This document shows, one piece after another, positions 54,469-64,000 of a DNA stretch of 64,000 bases. Within the stretch, counting starts at the first letter, position 1; each line of letters starts with the position of its first letter. Position numbers and translations under genes: made by a program. The notes below the pieces were generated by a model that did not search any database, was not told the origin of the DNA, and was given only the letters and a program-made list of their open reading frames with translations. Source of the stretch: Dimorphilus gyrociliatus (lineage: Eukaryota > Annelida > Polychaeta > Dinophilidae); NCBI GenBank assembly GCA_904063045.1, contig CAJFCJ010000040.1:9306-73305 (forward strand). The letters are read 5' to 3'.

Positions 54469-56177
54469 ATGATTATATTTATATCTGGATTGATTTTTTT
54501 TGCTATAGAAAAGGTTGAATCCCAAATGTTATCTTTACAGGTTCAAAACGAAAGTGATTTATACGTTGAAGGAATTCTAACAGTTATTGATAAAGTGAAA
54601 AATCGAACATTTCTATTGGAGCACAGTATGCTCTTTTTTAGCTATGATTTCGAACTGTGTGAATCTTGCAACTACGATGGAATTTATGGTATCTCCAGAC
54701 CATATGTTATAAAAAGTACAATTCAAAGCTATTCCTCAATGGATGTATTGTCGCCATGTTGCCTATTGTACGTAAATTTTCTATTACGAATCATTTTTTG
54801 AATAAAAGATAACAATAATGATGATGATGATGATGATAATTATTATAGTTCATTTCATAATGGATTGTTAAGTTTTGGAGTCTATTTGAAATGTTTAAAG
54901 AAAAATGTTGCATGTAAAAAAAAAAAACAAATTAAAATATGGTGGAAAAACAGGAATTTTAATTTTGCTTTTTAACAATTTTATAGTTGCATTTGCTAAA
55001 TTTAATAAAGGATTAAAAGTTTATTCACTATTATGGAAAGAGAAGAATTCCATTTATCATCTAAATGGAATTGGAAAGTCAAATTCAGATTGTAAAAAAT
55101 CACAATTTATTTTTAATGTATATTCAAAAAGATTGAATATAAATCAAACTTTTATTGCATTAATGAATAGTGAATTATCTGATAATGTTGTTATCATAAA
55201 TAAATATAAGATTAACAGTAACAATAACAACAATTTACACCATCGTATCCAGTGTAAATATATGGAATTTGATGGTAAAAAAACACTTTTCAAATCCTGC
55301 GAAATAAGATAGATGTTGAAATTTTTTCAGACTTTAAATTACTGACTGAAAATGATAATTTAGATTTGTATCAGTCGTATAAACACATTTACAAGAGATT
55401 TTCAATTTATTTCAATCCTTATTTCTTCCTATCGAAATCATTTGGTTTCATTCCTCCAATTTTTCAATTTAAAGCCTTATCCATTAGAGAGAGCTATAAA
55501 GTTCTTAATACAATAATATGTGATATTTTATCAATGTCACCAACATCGCTTGTTTATAGACATTTGTTTTTAAAACTGCAATTTAGTGTACAGATTTTCT
55601 AGTTGAAAGAAAATTGTCAACATATTGATATTGATTATCCTCAAAATTTTAGATTCCAATATTTACGAATTGCGCAATGGAGAGAGGCAAAGTTAATGGC
55701 TGTATTGCAAAAGTTGGTTCATATCAGGCAAAGGTCATAGTTTCAAATCCAATTTGTCTACAAAAGAAAAGTACTCGCAACAAAGAATTTCAACATTTTG
55801 TCATTTATCAATATTTTTCTCTTTTTGCAGGAAAACACATTAAATATCAATTATTTCATAGCATTGACAATATTTTGTCGTATGGCGAAAAACATAATTA
55901 CAAGGAATTTAATGGATTACTTCAAATTTTAATATCCAAAATTTGGGTTCATTTTCAATATTTAAGATATAAAGAAGTTGAAATTATCTGCAAAAATTTT
56001 GGTTTCAAATATGGAACTTTAACCGATTTTGATTATAAAGAATTTAATGGTCTTGATATATTCCATGGCGGATTATATTTGAAATCTTTGCACTGTAATA
56101 ATTCTTATTCAAATTTGAATGATTGCGCAATCAAATATGAAAATGAAGGGTACTCTTTGTTTTCTTTTACTAATTAG
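54469..56177 (+). CDS. 5' exons of a receptor-like gene, with an SRCR-like domain
   Basis: An ATG at 54469 starts a signal-like segment (MIIFISGLIFFAIEKVESQ), followed by extracellular-type sequence (ELCESCNYDGIYGISRP). Further blocks lie at about 54.98-55.3 kb and 55.33-55.6 kb. The last block, about 55830-56177, holds an SRCR-like module: NGLLQILISKIWVHF, YKEVEIICKNFGFKYGTL, LKSLHCNNSYSNLNDC. It matches the G.V.....W ... A..VC..LG ... C.G.E.SL..C plan with fewer cysteines. Exon joints here are not all resolved. The position just upstream of CTLD-like, LDLa and 7TM exons on the same strand suggests one large receptor gene, but separate genes remain possible. Confidence 0.5.
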
Positions 56178-56289
56178 TTTTTGTTTATTAGAAAATACAA
56201 AAAAAAAAAATATTCAATAAAATAGGTTTTCAAGGAATCCCAATATTCTATATTTCATAAAATGTTCAAGTAAACAAGGTAACTAAATA

Positions 56290-56624
56290 AACATGAAAAC
56301 AAAATTTCTATATTTCTGTCTTTATTTTCTTTTTGTTTGTCTTATCAAGTAATAGATTGTAAAGAGCCTAATTCATACATTTTATATGATGTATGCTATT
56401 TTATCTTTGAAAATATCAATTCTTTATCAATCAGTGAAATTGAAAGGAAATGCAAAATTGATAATCTAACTCTAACTGATATTCCATCGTCAAATTATTT
56501 ATTCATTTTTCGTTATTTACTTATTAAAATAAAACAGAGTTTTGGATATGTTTACCAGTTTCCTAATAGTTTGTTTGTTTGTTTGTCACTTGAAAATTCT
56601 ACTATCGAACTAAACTCTAAATAG
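56290..56624 (+). CDS. C-type-lectin-like exon
   Basis: From about 56335 the frame reads YQVIDCKEPNSYILYDVCYF, then ENINSLSISEIERKCKIDNL and TLTDIPSSNYLFIFRYL. The W/Y-x-x-CY-F start, the central Cys followed by L..I.S, and the later CLSLENST fit the first half of a C-type lectin-like domain. The second half, with the calcium-site motifs, is not seen; following frames at 56.63-56.99 kb (FNYLKRRDNWIEMQIVRCSF) may hold decayed or alternative exons. Confidence 0.4.
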
Positions 56625-57022
56625 GAGTCTTTCTGAAAGAAATTTCGCATAAGAAACCGAAGGATAAATATTCAAAAAATGATCAATCAATTGAAGTATC
56701 TTTGAGTAATAATCCAATCTCATACAAATCTACAAGTCATTTATTCAATAACAAGGCAAATAGAAATTTTATATACGACTATAGGCCTACCTTAATTAAT
56801 AATTGTATTTTTAGAATTGCAAATTAAAGCTAGACTTTCTCGAATTTATCTTCAACAATAAAGATTCTTCTGACTATAAATTAATAACAGAATATCCTCT
56901 TGGATGTATTACCTTCAACTACTTGAAAAGAAGAGATAATTGGATTGAAATGCAAATAGTTAGATGTAGTTTTTGGACTAAATTTTACATTTGCCATAAA
57001 CAACCAAGTAACTATTTTTTTT

Positions 57023-57233
57023 GGATACGACAGAAAATGTCCCCAAATTCATGGTTTAACCCTAACCCTAACCTAGCCCTTGTCTCTCTCTAACCTTTTT
57101 GATTACCCCTAACCCTAAGATGGAACCCCCCCCCCCCTAACTACAAATCAAAAGCTACTTTACTCCTGCTAACCATTTTTCAATCCGAAATCTTGCTTTC
57201 AAAAAACTCACTTGGGGACGTTTTCTGTCGACC
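57023..57233 (-). mobile_element. Telomere-motif MITE, 211 bp, inside a gene region
   Basis: Ends ACGACAGAAAATGTCCCCAA and GGGGACGTTTTCTGTCGACC. Core GTTTAACCCTAACCCTAACC, CTCTAACCTTTTTGATTACC, CCTAACCCTAAGATGGAACC and a run of 12 C. CTATTTTTTTT flanks both sides (57012 and 57234), though a T-run can mimic a duplication. The element is about 4 bp longer than other copies because of the C-run. It lies between the CTLD-like and LDLa exons, probably in an intron. Confidence 0.78.
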
Positions 57234-57299
57234 CTATTTTTTTTTCTTAGTTTTTATTCCTCTTTCTTTTAACTAGAAGTTAAACATTACAATGACCTA

Positions 57300-60120
57300 A
57301 TTAAGAATTTGATGATAAATGACTTAAAAACTTGCCCCAAAAATACATTTGAATGTAAACATGATGGAATTTGTATATCAAATATTTTTGTCTGCGATGG
57401 AAAAATTGACTGTCAATTAGAAGAGGATGATGAAAAAGATTGTATTGATAGTGAACTTGAAGAATTTCAAGAATTTCAATGTTTCAATTCCTCTGTGAAA
57501 ATAAATTATAAACTGGTTTGTAATTTTATTAAAAATTGTCCAAATGGTGAAGATGAGAATGGATGTCAAAGGGCAAGTTGTAAACAAAATTATAGGTAAC
57601 CTAACCTATAAGCATTTTCCATAATCTATAAAAGATGATTGATTGCCTAAAATCTTTTATTAGCACCTGTGAAAATGGCCAATGTATTTTAAGTAGTGAA
57701 TTTGGAGATGGTGAAAGAAATTGTTTTGATAAAAGTGATGAAAATGAAATACATTTGAGAAAATTATCTCGAGAAAGTATCATAATGTTTTTGTTTTCAA
57801 GCTCAATTTGTTGAACCTTTTGTGTTGTTTTTTTCTTTCTTTTCCTTAAATAGAATGAAGATTTTTGCAATAAAAAAATATTACTTGATGCCTTTGTTTG
57901 TGATTTTAGAAAAGATTGTATCAATAATATTGATGAAGGTTATTGTAATGGAAATCTTAATGCTACAGTCAAGAAGTCAATTTGCCCTATGGAAAATACC
58001 AAACACCGATGTAGAATTGTGTACGATTCAATGGGCAATTTCAGGACTAAATCACATTTTCCTTATGATGAACTTTTATTCTGTAATCAGTTAAATTGTC
58101 GCCAGGGAGAATATCTATGTCATTTTGAAAAAATATGTATATCAATTCAACAATTCTGCGATGGTGTTAATCATTGTTTCCATGGAGACGATGAGCTATT
58201 CTGTGGTATTTATTTTTTATACGAATATTTTTAACAGTAGGATCATTTTTTTTTATTTCGCCAGAGCATTTCAAACCACCTGGCCTATTTAAATGTAACA
58301 ATGAAAATTTATATTTATTACTGGAAAAAGTATGCAACGGCATTGTAGACTGTTTGCTGGGTAGTGACGAATTTCTTTGTCATTCAAAATTATCTCGAAT
58401 TGGCAATGATTATTGTATTGAGCAGTATTCCCACCATTTACAATGTAAAAGTTTGATAAAGGGAATTGGGAAGAATGAAAAAGTTGTAATTAACAATTAC
58501 GTACGAGTCGTTACGATAGATGGATCATTACGTTTAAATACAAAGAGATTTAAATATTTGAAAGTAACACTATTACACATTGAAAATTGTATTAATATTA
58601 ATGATTTCAAGCTTGATAGTTTTCCAAATGTGGTTGTTGTTATATTAAAAAAAAATTCCATTTTTCATTTAACCAAAAATGATAATGATGATGATGATAA
58701 TGTTCAATTCTCTCCTTTTTTACAATATTTTGATATTTCATTCAATCCAATCAAAAATTTAACTAGCCTTTTGTTAAATTTCCAAACAAATTCACTAAGA
58801 TATCTAGATATTTCTTATACAAAAATTTCAATTCTAAAATTGATTGATTCTCAAACTTTCAATAATTTAAAAATATTCAAATTAGTTAAATGTTCCATTA
58901 CAATAATTGAAAAGAATTTCTTTAAGCGTTTAAACGAATTAAACGAACTTTATATGAATTCTACAAAATTTCCTTTAAAACATTCAAAAGAGATTGTAAA
59001 ACATTTACAAAAAATTAACAAAATATTTTCTACCAGTTTTAATTTATGCTGTTTAATATGGAAATATATAAATATTGAAGTTATTTGCAAACCGTCTTCG
59101 TCACAATTTCAAATTTGTTCCGATCTTTTGGCAACAAAAACAATTCGAATTTTGTTTTGGATTTACGGTTGTAGTGGCTTCCTGGCAAATTTTATAGCAT
59201 TAATCATACAATTAGCTTATCACAAAGCCTTCGTATCCTATCAAACAACACTGATAGTTGGTGACGTTTTTATAAGCATCTACATTCTAACAATTGCAAT
59301 AGTTGACATCTACTACGCGAATCGTTTTCTCGATGAAGAATACAATTGGAGATACGGATACGTTTGCAGTAGTTTTGGAAGTCTTTCGTCCTTTGCGGTA
59401 CTATTGTCATCAAGTAGCCTTTTATTGTTAACAATTGAGAAATTATCCGTAATAACTTCGCTGAGAAAGAGTTCAGTGTTGCTGGTGAAAAGGAAGGCTT
59501 GGTTTTGCGGAGGAAATATAATAATTTCACTGTTATTGGCATCTCTTCCAAATCTTTTATATAGTGTAAATATTAAAAATAGATTTTAATTCTAAAGAAT
59601 CCAGGGACTTGATTAGGGTTAGGGTTAGGGTAAAACCAACAACAACATAAACTTTCCCTTTTCAGAATTATTTTTCAAAAACTCCAATGTGTTTTAATAT
59701 TTTTATTAGAAAAGAAATATTTGAAGGATGGTTTCTATCTTTTATCTATTTTGGAGTTTTCCTATTTCTATACAATACTATAATTCTAATTTGTTATATT
59801 TCAATTATTCTCTTTGTAAGAAAATCAAGATTGAAATTAAAGAACATGTTGAAAACTGAAAGTATTAATACAAGATTATCAAAAAGTATCCTTATCATAA
59901 TATTTACAAATATAATTTGTTGGATGCCATTTTCTTTACTAGGCCTATTGGCTATATTTATAGATTTAAATATTAAGAATAACGTATATTTCTTAATATT
60001 TATTGTCTTTTTACCATTAAATTCTGTTGTAAATCCTTGTATTTTTACATTTTATTGCTACATTGAATATAGGAATATTTCTAAACTGCAAAAGCAACAG
60101 CAAAGGTATTATATGAATTT
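57300..60120 (+). CDS. LDLa-LRR-7TM receptor (relaxin receptor/GRL101-like)
   Basis: Six LDLa modules: TFECKHDGICISNIFVCDGK (57345); FQCFNSSVKINYKLVCNF (57476); a shorter CENGQCILSSEF...CFDKSDENE (57663); CNKKILLDAFVCDF (57870); YLCHFEKICISIQQFCDGVN (58110); FKCNNENLYLLLEKVCNGIV (58291). LRRs follow (LQYFDISFNPIKNLTS, LRYLDISYTKISILKL, LNELYMNSTKFPL) with a Cys cap (FNLCCLIW, CKPSSSQFQIC). The 7TM unit has TM1 GFLANFIALIIQLAY, TM2 LIVGDVFISIYILTIAIVD, YVCSSFGSLSSF, TM6 WMPFSLLGLLAIF and TM7 NPCIFTFYC (NPxxF). A 100-bp intron (59566-59665) splits TM4 from loop 2 in phase 0. This is the type A/C LGR plan. Ligands of such receptors include relaxin-like peptides, but none is shown here. Confidence 0.8.
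59603..59640 (+). mobile_element. Telomere-motif remnant inside the receptor intron
   Basis: CAGGGACTTGATTAGGGTTA followed by GGGTTAGGGTAAAACC. CAGGGACT matches the outer end of the MITE at 31054 and TTAGGG repeats its core. It sits in the 100-bp intron that splits TM4 from TM5, which is longer than the usual 50-60 bp. Confidence 0.5.
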
Positions 60121-60720
60121 TTTATTAGCTTTTATGTTATATTTCCAATCATTTCTATTAAGGAAACTTCGTAATGAACAGAATATGTTGCATTTAAGAT
60201 CTTATAGTATCTATTTTATTTTATATATTTTGTATACAGTTTCATTCTATTCATTCTCTATTCTCATTCATCAAACAGTGGCATCTTTCATTAATGAATC
60301 TTTACAAAATCACATCTTTCCAAATATAATAATTAATGACTACAAAAGCGTTCAATCTCAATCTCATCTTATAATCTATAATGCTTGGCAACTTTTCAAA
60401 TTATTCAAAACTACTATTCAATCTATTCAATTCCTGTCAGAGAGATTGTTTTGTTTTGAAGGAGAATTGGGAATCAATCAAATATGGATTAATGTATACA
60501 ATTCTATATTTTATCATTTGTAATAATAACTGTCTCATAAACACCCTATTTCTTTTCATAGATCAAGACCGGAGAGTATTTTGTTGCAATTGCAAAAGTA
60601 AATGATTTTACTATAGAAAATCATCAAAACAATATCTTCAAGTTTGGAATGTTTTTGAGGAAATGCCTTCAGAAACGGACAGTTATTGGAAAACAATTGA
60701 GATATCAGTGAAATGGAAAT
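60121..60720 (+). CDS. Probable C-terminal exons of the receptor
   Basis: After the NPxxF helix the sequence can splice from AAAG/GTATTA to TTAAG/GAAACTTCG (57-bp intron), giving KLRNEQNMLHLRS. Next comes SFINESLQNHIFPNIIINDY, then KSVQSQSHLIIYN, and finally VWNVFEEMPSETDSYWKTI and SVKWKFFPTVK before a TAG at about 60740. The middle (IFPNII...HLIIY) faintly recalls a protein-kinase N-lobe (HPNII...LV.EY), but no glycine loop, HRD or DFG is visible. The joints are uncertain. Confidence 0.35.
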
Positions 60721-60997
60721 TTTTTCCAACTGTAAAATAGAGTTTAAAGTTTAGCAGCTGTCTTTAATCTCATTAATGTTGTTTTCCATTGTTCAGAGAA
60801 TATACATCAAATTTAATTATTGTAAAACTACTCTATGAGTACCATCTTTTATGTTTCCTAGACAAAGTCTTCATCTCATTTAGATACACTTTCCTTGAAT
60901 GAAAAAGTTCTGCATTTAAAAAAAAAACGCAATTATAAAGTGAAACTATTCAATTTGTATTTAAATTGAAAAATATTCAACACAAAACAATTTTTTT

Positions 60998-61080
60998 TAC
61001 CAGAATTGAGGTTCGAACCCTCGCGGATATTTGTCCATTGGATCTTAAGTCCAATGCCTTAACCACTCCACCATCCTGGT
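60998..61080 (-). tRNA. tRNA-Leu (UAA)
   Basis: The minus strand folds as a class II tRNA of 83 nt. The acceptor stem is ACCAGGA with TTCTGGT (one G-U) and discriminator A. The D-arm is GTGGAGTGGTTAAGGC, the anticodon arm TTGGACTTAAGATCCAA has the TAA anticodon, then a long variable arm, and the T-arm is GAGGGTTCGAACCTC. A-box-like (TGGAGTGGTTAAGG) and B-box (GGTTCGAACC) promoter elements are intact, and a TTTT follows 12 nt downstream. There is no intron in the anticodon loop. Confidence 0.95.
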
Positions 61081-61157
61081 TAATATAGACAAATGATAGT
61101 TTAGATTAAAAGGTGAAGGTTAATTTTAATAAAACAATATACAAATGAACGGCAATT

Positions 61158-62640
61158 TTAACACTGCAAAATGCAACATGGATAATTTGTACAGAAACTG
61201 GAAGTAAATGTATTAAATTTTAAAGATAACGTCTCTAAAGCAGGACAATTATTTAAAAGATAAATTAAAATTTCAAAATGGCATTCCTGTAATTTACAAC
61301 CATTAAGATTTAAATATTTTAAAGTATATTTTGAGGATAATAGGCCTAAACATATTTCATATAAATCTTCATACAAGTTTGAATTATATGAAAGGTTAAT
61401 ATTTTCCAAATTAGTGCATTTTTGAAAAAATCTACTGACAATAGTATTTTGAGATTTTTTATAGAAACAAGAAGAAAAATTGACATATTTAAGTTTTATA
61501 CTATTTAAACTATTGAAAATTTCTTCCATTTCTAAATCATAACCAAAATGACAATAAGAAAGATTTAAAGATTGAAGATTTTTACACTGACTAAACAAAT
61601 CTGCTATTTGAATTGGAATTCTGAAACAAGTGAATTCTATATTTTCAAGTGTAAAAAATGGGTCAAGATTTCCATTATTGAAATACAATAACGTTTTGTC
61701 TATCAATGAAAGATTTTTAATTATCATACGATGCAAAAGATGGCATTCTTTCAGAATTTCTTTCAAGAAATCTATTTCCTCATTCTCCTCCTCTTCGTTA
61801 GGATACAATTGAAGAAAACATACTACTGATATAGATTTTAAATAGGTCATTGCATTTTTTAAAACAATTCGTTTTCTTTCTTCACCAAATCCTGTGCTTA
61901 GTACTGAAATTTCTCTTAATACTTTACAATTTTCTAGTAATTTGGCTAATTGGTTTAAATCGTTATCAGTTTTACATTCATTGATATATCGAGTTTTTTC
62001 AACAATTTAGCAGATACTTGAAGAGCTTTATAGAATTTTGAATATTCAAATTTCTTTGACGAATATACATACTTGAACTCTTCCAAATTGTGACAGTTAT
62101 TTAATAGTTTCTCCAGTAGCATCAGCTCTTTTTCGTTTGGAATTCCTTTGAAATTCATACTTTTAATGGATTGAGAAGATTTTATTAAAGATTTTAAAAG
62201 CAATTCTCTTTCATCTAAAAAATTTCTATCAATATTTAAACTTATCTTTTCCAGTTTATCATGATTTTGTAGGAAATGTAATAGATCTTTGTAACATTTA
62301 GATCTGATGATATCAATTCTCGCACTCAATGATCTCAAATTAGGAAATTTCAAGAGAATATTCTCACCAATATAATTACAATTTTTCCGTTTTAATTCAA
62401 TAGCTGCATTGCAAATTGGAAATTCTTGAACATTTAATAAAACATCCTCAATTGTTACCTTTTCAACTGATTGATTTTTTAGAAACTTAAAACTAGATAA
62501 ATTTTTAAACCTTTTGTCAAAATGTATCATTTTTATAGCAACATTTCTTTTGAAAAATTCAAGATCCGATTCTTGAAAATTTTCTGAATATTTCATAGAA
62601 TAATTAAATATTTGTTCTGCTAAACTTTTTGGTAACTTTA
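61158..62640 (-). CDS. Leucine-rich repeat protein with one frame break
   Basis: The minus-strand frame from ATG 62596 (MKYSENFQESDLEFFKRN), possibly extending up to about 62650 (LPKSLAEQIFNYS), runs to about 61985. It continues in another frame from NECKTDNDLNQLAKLLENCK to the stop at 61158. LRR strands repeat throughout: LRSLSARIDIIRSKC, LEKISLNIDRNFLD, LQSLNLSYCHFGYD, LENINLSYNSNLYE, LKYLNLNGCKLQE, LETLSLKFNTF. They are the cytosolic RI/ZYG11-like type, and LPKSLAEQIF at the start resembles the linker of F-box-like/ZYG11 adaptors. The single-base break near 61985 suggests either a recent pseudogene or a sequence error. Confidence 0.6.
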
Positions 62641-62649
62641 ATCTCTTTT

Positions 62650-62940
62650 TTTTATTATATCATTGGTAATAATGAGATTTGAGGAGATAGATTTCGTACG
62701 GATATAAATACTACTATAACTTGACTTTAGTAAGTCCCCATATTGTATTCAAGGATTAAAGTGCTATAAATAGATTTTAGAACACAGCAATTGAAACAAC
62801 ATTGAAAATGCTTTTGGTTTTATTCAAAAGAATCTAAAAGGATATTTTATTAATAACCCTGACTTTTATAAAAAGTCATAAAGGAGTTCATATAAAATAA
62901 AAGAAATCAATGATTAATAGAAACTGCACAATTGAATACA
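62650..62940. other. Short intergenic region, no feature seen
   Basis: Contains AATAAA-like strings near 62895 that could serve the minus-strand gene ending at 62950. Confidence 0.3.
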
Positions 62941-62949
62941 TCAATAGAT

Positions 62950-64000
62950 CTAGTAGTTTAAATAACAAACTTGAACTTTATCCTGAATGAAACTATGCAA
63001 TTGAATGGTAAAATAGACTTTTCCTACCAGAAAATTTGATTGTTTACAAGTGAAGATATATCTATTAAATCTATTCTCTCCTTTGGCCAACATTTTTAGA
63101 TTACACGCTTCTTTTACGTCTCTATCATCTCTATTCTCAATTAATGGAAATACTTTAATATAATTTAACAGGTTGTTACTGTCAAACTTTAATACTATTT
63201 CCGGTTGAATTATAGTTGAATGAACTGCAATTCCATTCCATTTCGATGTTTCTATTGTTGAATATTTTCTTGATATATTTAAACAAGTTGAATATGAAAA
63301 ATCGTGTAGGTTTTCGCCATTTGTTTCAATACATTCTTCATTCAGTAAATACCTAATTGTTCTTCCTTCTGTTAAGAGAATAAAAATGAAGAATGAGAGA
63401 GAGAGAGAGAGAGAGAGAGACAAGTTCTTACCAATATCATAGAGCTGTAACATATGACTTTGATCTGTTAAAAGATTCTGAAATTGAATTCGAGACGCTA
63501 AAATTCCATTTGCGTTGAATGGAAAACTAATATACGTGCTGACACCATAAACTATCCCATTTCCAAATTGTAACATTCCATCATTCATTGTAATCCAAAA
63601 GTATCTCCATTCATTGCATTTTATAAATTCAATGATTTCGTTAGTGTAATAAGTTTTTGAATTGAATTTTATAAATGTTTTTTCACTGTTTGACAATAAC
63701 AATTCAAAGATGGCGTCGTTGTTAGATGAATACAATTTCAATTGAAATTGTCCACAAGTATTGCCTGTTGTATTTATTCCATATAAACCAAAAATGAAAG
63801 CTTTAAAACTGACAGAGGTAAGAGTTGAAGGCAAATGATAAAATACTGCTGTTGTATCCTTAATTGTGTATTCTTTCCTTGGTAAAACTGGAAATATAAA
63901 GAAAACAATGAAATGATAAGATAAAGAAAAGATACTACCATCCGCAAACACTTGGAAAAGACCCAGTCCAACATTCTTTTCAACATTAGATGGTAATTTA
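62950..64000 (-). CDS. Secreted protein with FAMeT-type domain, 5' part outside window
   Basis: Three minus-strand exons: from the window edge to about 63939 (NVEKNVGLGLFQVFAD), 63887-63432 and 63368-62950, joined by GT-AG introns of about 50 and 63 bp. The second exon has the farnesoic-acid O-methyltransferase-type domain, despite its name a likely carbohydrate or protein-binding module: FKAFIFGLYG, AIFELLLSNSEKTFI, KCNEWRYFWITMNDGMLQFG, ASRIQFQNLL. The third (IRYLLNEECIETNGENLH, WNGIAVHSTIIQPEIVLKF, FTCKQSNF) resembles a discoidin/fucolectin-like sandwich and ends at a stop. The gene is cut at position 64000. Confidence 0.65.
   Translation of the reverse strand, partial: KLPSNVEKNVGLGLFQVFADGSIFSLSYHFIVFFIFPVLPRKEYTIKDTTAVFYHLPSTLTSVSFKAFIFGLYGINTTGNTCGQFQLKLYSSNNDAIFELLLSNSEKTFIKFNSKTYYTNEIIEFIKCNEWRYFWITMNDGMLQFGNGIVYGVSTYISFPFNANGILASRIQFQNLLTDQSHMLQLYDIGKNLSLSLSLSLSFFIFILLTEGRTIRYLLNEECIETNGENLHDFSYSTCLNISRKYSTIETSKWNGIAVHSTIIQPEIVLKFDSNNLLNYIKVFPLIENRDDRDVKEACNLKMLAKGENRFNRYIFTCKQSNFLVGKVYFTIQLHSFIQDKVQVCYLNY
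63393..63421. repeat. (AG)n microsatellite serving as polypyrimidine tract
   Basis: About 14 AG units. On the coding (minus) strand they read CTCTCT and lie in the 63-bp intron 63369-63431, upstream of the CTTAACAG acceptor. Confidence 0.85.

Noticed and set aside
57030-57130. CCCTAA arrays as evidence for a chromosome end or fusion point
   Set aside because: The arrays are short, recur in many places in a fixed order within TIR-bounded elements, and have target duplications, so they belong to MITEs.
1-64000. CRISPR arrays, operons, riboswitches or bacterial promoters
   Set aside because: The sequence is eukaryotic, with spliced genes and animal domains; no regularly spaced direct repeats of CRISPR type were seen.

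Overview
The window is AT-rich eukaryotic DNA from an animal, most likely a compact invertebrate genome. Introns begin GT, end AG and are mostly 45-65 bp (two candidates are only 24 and 31 bp). The protein domains are metazoan: C1q, SRCR, LDLa-LRR-7TM receptor, dispanin/CD225, CACHD1-like, inter-alpha-trypsin-inhibitor C-terminal, KY peptidase-like and contactin-associated/fibrinogen-like. TTAGGG-type telomere motifs also occur inside transposons. A spiralian-type invertebrate fits, but the sequence alone does not name the species.

Layout. 0-12 kb: a terminal membrane-protein exon, a MULE fossil, two dispanin genes (3.9 and 11.1 kb) that arose by duplication together with an upstream repeat, and between them a CACHD1-like gene of at least 12 exons on the minus strand (5.2-9.0 kb). 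12-16 kb: a damaged secreted gene (lamin-tail-like plus ITIH-C-like) and a minus-strand array of eight 57-residue leucine-rich repeat units. 16-25 kb: a transposon graveyard (two MULE pseudogenes, LTR-like repeats, telomere-motif MITEs), a broken inverted piece of an LDLa-LRR-GPCR, and a single-exon secreted gene (22.8-23.8 kb). 25-31 kb: minus-strand coding sequence with a dynein-stalk-like C-terminal domain and, upstream, a KY/transglutaminase-like segment carrying several frameshifts. 31-42 kb: LTR and MITE insertions, a C1q-like gene, a cysteine-rich secreted gene, an LRR fragment and Ty3/gypsy relics. 42-50 kb: an intact ITIH-C-like secreted gene and a large unassigned minus-strand gene. 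50-53 kb: a complete MULE transposon with inverted repeats, a 10-bp target duplication and an intact transposase of about 637 residues. 54-60.7 kb: exons for SRCR-like and C-type-lectin-like domains, then six LDLa modules, LRRs and a rhodopsin-type 7TM unit resembling relaxin-receptor/GRL101 receptors. 61-64 kb: tRNA-Leu(UAA), an LRR gene, and the 3' part of a secreted gene with a farnesoic-acid-methyltransferase-type domain, cut by the window edge.

The most notable theme is transposable. About 207-bp elements share a core containing (TTAGGG)n-like motifs and are flanked by 8-11 bp duplications. One of them (31.05 kb) carries this core between ends that match the intact MULE at 50.3 kb, tying the telomere-motif MITEs to that MULE. 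The host genes are mostly cell-surface, secreted or recognition-type proteins (SRCR, CTLD, C1q, LRR, LDLa), a mix often found in expanded innate-immunity or receptor families. Nothing in the sequence proves that they act together.
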